The notes below the pieces were generated by a model. It did no database searches. It worked only from the letters and a program-made list of their open reading frames with translations, and was not told where the DNA came from. Both the position numbers and the translations under genes were made by a program. From Ecdyonurus torrentis (taxonomy: Eukaryota > Arthropoda > Insecta > Ephemeroptera > Heptageniidae): a DNA stretch of 64,000 nt. The stretch covers positions 16,597,189 to 16,661,188 of the forward strand of contig OX439131.1 in NCBI GenBank assembly GCA_949318235.1, read 5' to 3'. Shown in pieces: positions 53,318 to 63,678 of this stretch (position 1 is the first letter of the stretch; each line of letters begins with the position of its first letter).

Positions 53318-55395
53318 GGCGTCCGATCCTATTAGGAAATCTCGTTTAATTCCCTGTCTTGATGTTTATGTATTTTACATAAGCCTTTTATGTGTTTGTT
53401 TGACCGTATTTTAGAGAAAATATTATGTTAAAGGAATCTGTAAAATATAACACAAGATATACACACACCTATGTTTGTGTGTGGGTAGTACAAATCCCAA
53501 TCTATGTTGAAAATTAGTTTTGAATCCTAGCGCGATGTTTTTGTATTTTTCATAAGCCATAATTATGTATTTAAGATAATATTAAGTAAAAATTTTATGT
53601 TTAAAGAATATTTAAAATAGGCATTGCATAATACACACATCTATGTTTGTGAGCAAACAGTGAGGGTCCTTACCGATCTTGAAATCTTGTTTTATTTCAT
53701 GGCGCAATGTTTTTGTATTTTACATAATGCATTCATATGTTTTTAAGATAGTAAAAAGTGAAAATTTTGGAATTAAACTATTAAAAAAAAAGCTTCACTT
53801 AATACACACACGTATGTTTGTAAGAAAGCTGTAGGCGTCCGAACCTATTAGGAAATCTCGTTTAATTCCCTGTCTTGATGTTTATGTATTTTACATAAGC
53901 CTTTTATGTGTTTGTTTGACCGTATTTTAGAGAAAATATTATGTTAAAGGAATCTGTAAAATATAACACAAGATATACACACACCTATGTTTGTGTGTGG
54001 GTAGTACAAATCCCAATCTATGTTGAAAATTAGTTTTGAATCCTAGCGCGATGTTTCGATGTTTTTGTATTTTTCATAAGCCATAATTATGTATTTAAGA
54101 TAATATTAAGTAAAAATATTATGTTTAAAGAATAGGTAAAAATAGGCATCGCATAATACACACATCTATGTTTGTGAGCAAGCAGTGAGGGTCCCCACCG
54201 ATCTTGAAATCTCGTTTTTTTTCATGGCACAATGTTTTTGTATTTTACATAATGCTTTCATATGTTTTTAATATAGTAAAAAGTGAAAATTTTGCGATTA
54301 AACGATCGGTAAAAAAAAGCTTCACATAATACACACACGTTTGTTTGTAACAAAGCTGTAGGCGTCCGAACCTATTAGGAAATCTCGTTTAATTCCCTGT
54401 CTTGATGTTTATGTATTTTACATAAGCAATTTATGTGTTTTTTTGACCGTAATTTAGAGAAAATATTATGTTAAAGGAATCTGTATAATATAACACAAGA
54501 TATACACACACCTATGTTTGTGTGTGGGTAGTACAAATCCCAATCTATGTTGAAAATTAGTTTTGAATCCTAGCGCGATGTTTTTGTATTTTTTATAAGC
54601 CATAATTATGTATTTAAGCTAATATTAAGTAAAAATATTATGTTTAAAGAATATTCAAAATAGGCATTGCATAATACACACATCTATGTTTGTGAGCAAG
54701 CAGTGAGGGTCCCCACCGATCTTGAAATCTTGTTTTATTTCATGGCGCAATGTTTTTGTATTTTACTTAATGCATTCATATGTTTTTTAGATAGTAAAAA
54801 GTGAAAATGTTGTGATTAAACGATCGGTAAAAAAAAGCTTCACATAATACACACACGTATGTTTGTAACAAAGCTGTAGGCGTCCGAACCTATTAGGAAA
54901 TCTCGTTTAATTCCCTGTCTTGATGTTTATGTATTTTACATAAGCCTTGTATGTGTTTGTTTGACCGTATTTTAGAGAAAATATTATGTTAAAGGAATCT
55001 GTAAAATATAACACAAGATATACACACACCTATGTTTGTGTGTAGGTAGTAGAAATCCTAATCTATGTTGAAAATTAGTTTTGAATCCTAGCGCGATGTT
55101 TTTGTATTTTTTATAAGCCATAATTATGTATTTAAGCTAATATTAAGTAAAAATATTATGTTTAATAATATTTATAATAGGCATCGCATAATACACACAT
55201 CTATGTTTGTGAGCAAGCAGTGAGGGTCCCCACCGATCTTGAAATCTTGTTTTATTTCATGGCGTAATGTTTTTGTATTTTACTTAATGCATTCATATGT
55301 TTTTTAGATCGTAAAAAGTGAAAATTTTGTGATTAAACGATCGGTAAAAACAAGCTTCACATAATACACACACGTATGTTTGTAAGAAAGCTGTA
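53318..55395 (+). repeat. Clean 2.07-kb a-b-c-d super-repeat, copy 3
   Basis: Four trimers (53318 a, 53834 b, 54361 c, 54879 d) with the markers of the copies at 36238 and 44526. Unit 53834 is 527 bp because of an 8-bp tandem duplication at 54049-54064. The a unit starts with the rare GTCCGATCCTATT, also seen in unit 51764. Confidence 0.9.
54049..54064 (+). repeat. 8-bp tandem duplication in monomer B
   Basis: CGATGTTT is present twice in a row (54049-54056 and 54057-54064) where all other units have it once. This makes unit 53834 the longest in the window at 527 bp. It lies in the otherwise near-invariant part of B. It looks like a single replication slippage event. Confidence 0.93.
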
Positions 55396-57981
55396 GGCGT
55401 CCGAACCTATTAGGAAATCTCGTTTAATTCCCTGTTTTGATGTTTATGTATTTTACATAATCCTTTTATGTGTTTGTTTGACCGTATTTTAGAGAAAATA
55501 TTATGTTAAAGGAATCTGTAAAATATAACACAAGATATACACACACCTATGTTTGTGTGTGGGTAGTACAAATCCCAATCTATGTTGAAAATTAGTTTTG
55601 AATCCTAGCGCGATGTTTTTGTATTTTTCATAAGCCATAATTATGTATTTAAGATAATATTAAGTAAAAATTTTATGTTTAAAGAATATTTAAAATAGGC
55701 ATTGCATAATACACACATCTATTTTTGTGAGCAAACAGTGAGGGTCCTTACCGATCTTGAAATCTTGTTTTATTTCATGGCGCAATGTTTTTGTATTTTA
55801 CATAATGCATTCATATGTTTTTAAGATAGTAAAAAGTGAAAATTTTGGAATTAAACTATTAAAAAAAAAGCTTCACTTAATACACACACGTATGTTTGTA
55901 AGAAAGCTGTAGGCGTCCGAACCTATTAGGAAATCTCGTTTAATTCCCTGTCTTGATGTTTATGTATTTTACATAAGCCTTTTATGTGTTTGTTTGACCG
56001 TATTTTAGAGAAAATATTATGTTAAAGGAATCTGTAAAATATAACACAAAATATACACACACCTATGTTTGTGTGTGGGTAGTACAAATCCCAATCTATG
56101 TTGAAAATTAGTTTTGAATCCTAGCGCGATGTTTTTGTATTTTTCATAAGCCATAATTATGTATTTAAGCTAATATTAAGTAAAAATATTATGTTTAATA
56201 ATATTTATAATAGGCATCGCATAATACACACATCTATGTTTGTGAGCAAGTTGTGGGGTCCCCACCGATCTTGAAATCTCGTTTTTTTTCATGGCACAAT
56301 GTTTTTGTATTTTACATAATGCTTTCATATGTTTTTAATATAGTAAAAAGTGAAAATTTTGAGATTAAACGATCGGTAAAAAAAAGCTTCACATAATACA
56401 CACACGTTTGTTTGTAACAAAGCTGTAGGCGTCCGAACCTATTAGGAAATCTCGTTTAATTCCCTGTCTTGATGTTTATGTATTTTACATAAGCCTTTTA
56501 TGTGTTTTTTTGACCGTAATTTAGAGAAAATATTATGTTAAAGGAATCTGTAAAATATAACACAAGATATACACACACCTATGTTTGTGTGTGGGTAGTA
56601 CAAATCCCAATCTATGTTGAAAATTAGTTTTGAATCCTAGCGCGATGTTTTTGTATTTTTTATAAGCCATAATTATGTATTTAAGCTAATATTAAGTAAA
56701 AATATTATGTTTAAAGAATATTCAAAATAGGCAGTGCATAATACACACATCTATGTTTGTGAGCAAGCAGTGAGGGTCCCCACCGATCTTGAAATCTTGA
56801 TTTATTTCATGGCGCAATGTTTTTGTATTTTACTTAATGCATTCATATGTTTTTTAGATAGTAAAAAGTGAAAATGTTGTGATTAAAGGATCAATAAAAA
56901 CAAGCTTCACATAATACACACACGTATGTTTGTAAGAAAGCTGTAGGCGTCCGAACCTATTAGGAAATCTTGCTTAATTCCCTGTCTTGATGTTTATGTA
57001 TTTTACATAAGCCTTTTATGTGTTTGTTTGACCGTATTTTAGAGAAAATATTATGTTAAAGGAATCTATAAAATATAACACAAGATATACACACACCTAT
57101 GTTTGTGTGTGGGTAGTACAAATCCCAATCTATGTTGAAAATTAGTTTTGAATCCTAGCGCGATGTTTTTGTATTTTTCATAATCCATAATTATGTATTT
57201 AAGATAATATTAAGTAAAAATATTATGTTTAAAGAATATTTAAAATAGACATTGCATAATACACACATCTATGTTTGTGAGCAAACAGTGAGGGTCCTTA
57301 CCGATCTTGAAATCTTGTTTTATTTCATGGCGCAATGTTTTTGTATTTTACATAATGCATTCATATGTTTTTAAGATAGTAAAAAGTGAAAATTTTGGGA
57401 TTAAACTATTGAAAAAAAAAAGCTTCACTTAATACACACACGTATGTTTGTAAGAAAGCTGTAGGCGTCCGAACCTATTAGGAAATCTCGTTTAATTCCC
57501 TGTCTTGATGTTTATGTATTTTACATAATCCTTTTATGTGTTTGTTTGACCGTATTTTAGAGAAAATATTATGTTAAAGGAATCTGTAAAATATAACACA
57601 AGATATACACACACCTATGTTTGTGTGTGGGTAGTACAAATCCCAATCTATGTTGAAAAGTAGTTTTGAATCCTAGCGCGATGTTTTTGTATTTTTCATA
57701 AGCCATAATTATGTAGTTAAGATAATATTAAGTAAAAATATTATGTTTAAAGAATATTTAAAATAGGAATTGCATAATACACACATCTATGTTTGTGAGC
57801 AAGCAGTGAGGGTCCTTACCGATCTTGAAATCTTGTTTTATTTCATGGCGCAATGTTTTTGTATTTTACTTAATGCATTCATATGTTTTTTAGATCGTAA
57901 AAAGTAAAAATTTTGTGATTAAACGATTGGTAAAAACAAGCTTCACATAATACACACACGTATGTTTGTAAGAAAGCTGTA

Positions 57982-59536
57982 GGCGTCCGAACCTATTAGG
58001 AAATCTCGTTTAATTCCCTGTCTTGATGTTTATGTATTTTACATAAGCCTTTTATGTGTTTGTTTGACCGTATTTTAGAGAAAATATTATGTTAAAGGAA
58101 TCTATAAAATATAACACAAGATATACACACACCTATGTTTGTGTGTGGGTAGTACAAATCCCAATCTATGTTGAAAATTAGTTTTGAATCCTAGCGCGAT
58201 GTTTTTGTATTTTTCATAAGCCATAATTATGTATTTAAGATAATATTAAGTAAAAATATTATGTTTAAAGAATAGGTAAAAATAGGCATCGCATAATACA
58301 CACATCTATGTTTGTGAGCAAGCAGTGAGGGTCCCCACCGATCTTGAAATCTCGTTTTTTTTCATGGCACAATGTTTTTGTATTTTACATAATGCTTTCA
58401 TATGTTTTTAATATAGTAAAAAGTGAAAATTTTGAGATTAAACGATCGGTAAAAAAAAGCTTCACATAATACACACACGTATGTTTGTAAGAAAGCTGTA
58501 GGCGTCCGAACCTATTAGGAAATCTCGTTTAATTCCCTTTCTTGATGTTTATGTATTTTACATAAGCAATTTATGTGTTTTTTTGACCGTAATTTAGAGA
58601 AAATATTATGTTAAAGGAATCTGTAAAATATAACACAAGATATACACACACCTATGTTTGTGTGTGGGTAGTACAAATCCCAATCTATGTTGAAAATTAG
58701 TTTTGAATCCTAGCGCGATGTTTTTGTATTTTTTATAAGCCATAATTATGTATTTAAGCTAATATTAAGTAAAAATATTATGTTTAAAGAATATTTATAA
58801 TAGGCATTGCATAATACACACATGTATGTTTGTGAGCAAGCAGTGAGGGTCCCCACCGATCTTGAAATCTTTTTTTATTTCATGGCGCAATGTTTGTGTA
58901 TTTTACGTGATGCATTCATATGTTTTTTAGATAATAAAAAGTGAAAATTTTTTGATTAAAGGATCGGTAAAAACAAGCTTCACATAATACACACACGTTT
59001 GTTTGTAACAAAGCTGTAGGCGTCCGAACCTATTAGGAAATCTCGTTTAATTCCCTGTCTTGATGTTTATGTATTTTTTATAAGCAATTTATTTGTTTTT
59101 TTGACCGTAATTTAGAGAAAATATTATGTTAAAGGAATCTGTAAAATATAACACAAGATAAACACACACCAATGTTTGTGTGTGGGTAGTACAAATCCCA
59201 ATCTATGTTGAAAATTAGTTTTGAATCCTAGCGCGATGTTTTTGTATTTTTCATAAGCCATAATTATGTATTTAAGATAATATTAAGTAAAATTATTATG
59301 TTTAAAGAATATTTAAAATAGGAATTGCATAATACACACATCTATGTTTGTGAGCAAGCAGTGAGGGTCCCCACCGATCTTGAAATCTTGTTTTATTTCA
59401 TGGCGCAATGTTTTTGTATTTTACTTAATGCATTCATATGTTTTTTAGATCGTAAAAAGTAAAAATTTTGTGATTAAACGATTGGTAAAAACAAGCTTCA
59501 CATAATACACACACGTATGTTTGTAAGAAAGCTTTA
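57982..59536 (+). repeat. 1555-bp tandem duplication, left copy (3 trimers)
   Basis: Units 57982, 58501 and 59019 are followed at once by near-identical units 59537, 60056 and 60574, every one offset by exactly 1555 bp. Shared rare variants are GAATCTATAAAAT, CCCTTTCTTGATG, AATGTTTGTGTATTTTACG, GATAAACACACACCAATG and GTAAAATTATTATG. The near identity and the lack of a length difference suggest a recent event. Confidence 0.93.
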
Positions 59537-61091
59537 GGCGTCCGAACCTATTAGGAAATCTCGTTTAATTCCCTGTCTTGATGTTTATGTATTTTACATA
59601 AGCCTTTTATGTGTTTGTTTGACCGTATTTTAGAGAAAATATTATGTTAAAGGAATCTATAAAATATAACACAAGATATACACACACCTATGTTTGTGTG
59701 TGGGTAGTACAAATCCCAATCTATGTTGAAAATTAGTTTTGAATCCTAGCGCGATGTTTTTGTATTTTTCATAAGCCATAATTATGTATTTAAGATAATA
59801 TTAAGTAAAAATATTATGTTTAAAGAATAGGTAAAAATAGGCATCGCATAATACACACATCTATGTTTGTGAGCAAGCAGTTAGGGTCCCCACCGATCTT
59901 GAAATCTCGTTTTTTTTCATGGCACAATGTTTTTGTATTTTACATAATGCTTTCATATGTTTTTAATATAGTAAAAAGTGAAAATTTTGAGATTAAACGA
60001 TCGGTAAAAAAAAGCTTCACATAATACACACACGTATGTTTGTAAGAAAGCTGTAGGCGTCCGAACCTATTAGGAAATCTCGTTTAATTCCCTTTCTTGA
60101 TGTTTATGTATTTTACATAAGCAATTTATGTGTTTTTTTGACCGTAATTTAGAGAAAATATTATGTTAAAGGAATCTGTAAAATATAACACAAGATATAC
60201 ACACACCTATGTTTGTGTGTGGGTAGTACAAATCCCAATCTATGTTGAAAATTAGTTTTGAATCCTAGCGCGATGTTTTTGTATTTTTTATAAGCCATAA
60301 TTATGTATTTAAGCTAATATTAAGTAAAAATATTATGTTTAAAGAATATTTATAATAGGCATTGCATAATACACACATGTATGTTTGTGAGCAAGCAGTG
60401 AGGGTCCCCACCGATCTTGAAATCTTTTTTTATTTCATGGCGCAATGTTTGTGTATTTTACGTGATGCATTCATATGTTTTTTAGATAATAAAAAGTGAA
60501 AATTTTTTGATTAAAGGATCGGTAAAAACAAGCTTCACATAATACACACACGTTTGTTTGTAACAAAGCTGTAGGCGTCCGAACCTATTAGGAAATCTCG
60601 TTTAATTCCCTGTCTTGATGTTTATGTATTTTTTATAAGCAATTTATTTGTTTTTTTGACCGTAATTTAGAGAAAATATTATGTTAAAGGAATCTGTAAA
60701 ATATAACACAAGATAAACACACACCAATGTTTGTGTGTGGGTAGTACAAATCCCAATCTATGTTGAAAATTAGTTTTGAATCCTAGCGCGATGTTTTTGT
60801 ATTTTTCATAAGCCATAATTAAGTATTTAAGATAATATTAAGTAAAATTATTATGTTTAAAGAATATTTAAAATAGGAATTGCATAATACACACATCTAT
60901 GTTTGTGAGCAAGCAGTGAGGGTCCCCACCGATCTTGAAATCTTGTTTTAGTTCATGGCGCAATGTTTTTGTATTTAACTTAATGCATTCATATGTTTTT
61001 TAGATCGTAAAAAGTGAAAATTTTGTGATTAAACGATCGGTAAAAACAAGCTTCACATAATACACACACGTATGTTTGTAAGAAAGCTGTA
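59537..61091 (+). repeat. 1555-bp tandem duplication, right copy (3 trimers)
   Basis: This is the partner of 57982-59536. Private point changes include CAGTTAGGGTCC near 59879, AATTAAGTATTT near 60819, TTTTAGTTCATGG near 60947 and GTATTTAACTTAATG near 60971. The last C monomer ends with AAAAAGTGAAAATTTT and CGATCGG where the left copy has AAAAAGTAAAAATTTT and CGATTGG, so the right boundary of the duplication falls before about 61010. Confidence 0.9.
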
Positions 61092-63678
61092 GGCGTCCGA
61101 ACCTATTAGGAAATCTTGTTTAATTCCCTGTCTTGATGTTTATGTATTTTACATAAGCCTTTTATGTGTTTTTTTGACCGTATTTTAGAGAAAATATTAT
61201 GTTAAAGGAATCTGTAAAATATAACACAAGATATACACACACCTATGTTTGTGTGTGGGTAGTACAAATCCCAATCTATGTTGAAAATTAGTTTTGAATC
61301 CTAGCGCGATGTTTTTGTATTTTTCATAAGCCATAATTATGTATTTAAGATAATATTAAATAAAAATATTATGTTTAAGGAATATTTAAAATAGGCATTG
61401 CATAATACACACATCTATGTTTGTGAGCAAACAGTGAGGGTCCTTACCGATCTTGAAATCTTGTTTTATGTCATGGCGCAATGTTTTTGTATTTTACATA
61501 ATGCATTCATATGTTTTTAAGATAGTAAAAAGTGAAAATTTTGGGATTAAACTATTGAAAAAAAAAAGCTTCACTTAATACACACACGTATGTTTGTAAG
61601 AAAGCTGTAGGCGTCCGAACCTATTAGGAAATCTCGTTTAATTCCCTGTCTTGATGTTTATGTATTTTACATAAGCCTTTTATGTGTTTGTTTGACCGTA
61701 TTTTAGAGAAAATATTATGTTAAAGGAATCTGTAAAATATAACACAAGATATACACACACCTATGTTTGTGTGTGGGTAGTACAAATCCCAATCTATGTT
61801 GAAAATTAGTTTTGAATCCTAGCGCGATGTTTTTGTATTTTTCATAAGCCATAATTATGTATTTAAGATAATATTAAGTAAAAATATTATGTTTAAAGAA
61901 TAGGTAAAAATAGGCATCGCATAATACACACATCTATGTTTGTGAGCAAGCAGTGAGGGTCCCCACCGATCTTGAAATCTCGTTTTTTTTCATGGCACAA
62001 TGTTTTTGTATTTTACATAATGCTTTCATATGTTTTTAATATAGTAAAAAGTGAAAATTTTGCGATTAAACGATCGGTAAAAAAAAGCTTCACATAATAC
62101 ACACACGTTTGTTTGTAACAAAGCTGTAGGCGTCCGAACCTATTAGGAAATCTCGTTTAATTCCCTGTCTTGATGTTTATGTATTTTACATAAGCAATTT
62201 ATGTGTTTTTTTTACCGTAATTTAGAGAAAATATTATGTTAAAGGAATCTGTAAAATATAACACAAGATATACACACACCTATGTTTGTGTGTGGGTAGT
62301 ACAAATCCCAATCTATGTTGAAAATTAGTTTTGAATCCTAGCGCGATGTTTTTGTATTTTTTATAAGCCATAATTATGTATTTAAGCTAATATTAAGTAA
62401 AAATATTATGTTTAAAGTATATTCAAAATAGGCATTGCATAATACACACATCTATGTTTGTGAGCAAGCAGTGAGGGTCCCCACCGATCTTGAAATCTTG
62501 TTTTATTTCATGGCGCAATGTTTTTGTATTTTACATAATGCATTCAATTTTTTTTAGATAGTAAAAAGTGAAAATGTTGTGATTAAAGGATCAATAAAAA
62601 CAAGCTTCACATAATAAACACACGTTTGTTTTTAACAAAGTTGAAGGCGTCTGAACCTATTAGGAAATCTCGTTTAATTCCCTGTCTTGATGTTTATGTA
62701 TTTTACATAAGCCTTTTATGTGTTTGTTTGACCGTATTTTAGAGAAAATATTATGTTAAAGGAATCTGTAAAATATAACACAAGATAAACACACACCAAT
62801 GTTTGTGTGTGGGTAGTACAAATCCCAATCTATGTTGAAAATTAGTTTTGAATCCTAGCGCGATGTTTTTGTATTTTTTATAAGCCATAATTATGTATTT
62901 AAGCTAATATTAAGTAAAAATATATTGTTTAATAATATTTATAATAGGCATCGCATAATACACACATCTATGTTTGTGAGCAAGCAGTGAGGGTCCCCAC
63001 CGATCTTGAAATCTTGTTTTATTTCATGGCGTAATGTTTTTGTATTTTACTTAATGCATTCATATGTTTTTTAGATCGTAAAAAGTGAAAATTTTGTGAT
63101 TAAACGATCGGTAAAAACAAGCTTCACATAATACACACACGTATGTTTGTAAGAAAGCTGTAGGCGTCCGAACCTATTAGGAAATCTCGTTTAATTCCCT
63201 GTCTTGATGTTTATGTATTTTACATAAGCCTTTTATGTGTTTGTTTGACCGTATTTTAGAGAAAATATTATGTTAAAGGAACCTGTAAAATATAACACAA
63301 GATATACACACACCTATGTTTGTGTGTGGGTAGTACAAATCCCAATCTATGTTGAAAATTAGTTTTGAATCCTAGCGCGATGTTTTTGTATTTTTCATAA
63401 GCCATAATTATGTATTTAAGATAATATTAAGTAAAAATATTATGTTTAAAGAATATTTAAAATAGGCATTGCATAATACACACATCTATGTTTGTGAGCA
63501 AACAGTGAGGGTCCTTACCGATCTTGAAATCTTGTTTTATTTCATGGCGCAATGTTTTTGTATTTTACTTAATGCATTCATATGTTTTTTAGATAATAAA
63601 AAGTGAAAATTTTGGGATTAAACTATTAAAAAAAAAGCTTCACTTAATACACACACGTATGTTTGTAAGAAAGCTGTA

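Larger units (their letters stand above)
52283..57981 (+). repeat. Long segmental duplication within the array, right copy (11 units)
   Basis: Unit starts are 52283 (c'), 52801 (d), 53318 (a), 53834 (b), 54361 (c), 54879 (d), 55396 (a), 55912, 56428, 56946 (a) and 57464. The first eight correspond one to one to the left copy (offset about 8.79-8.80 kb). Units 56946 and 57464 correspond to 48656 and 49173, with 56428 standing in place of two left-copy units. Unit 57464 is a fusion: its first half is the b' unit (GAAAAGTAG, GTAGTTAAG) and its second half is the AATAGGAATTGC unit. One trimer was lost there between about 57719 and 57755. Confidence 0.83.
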
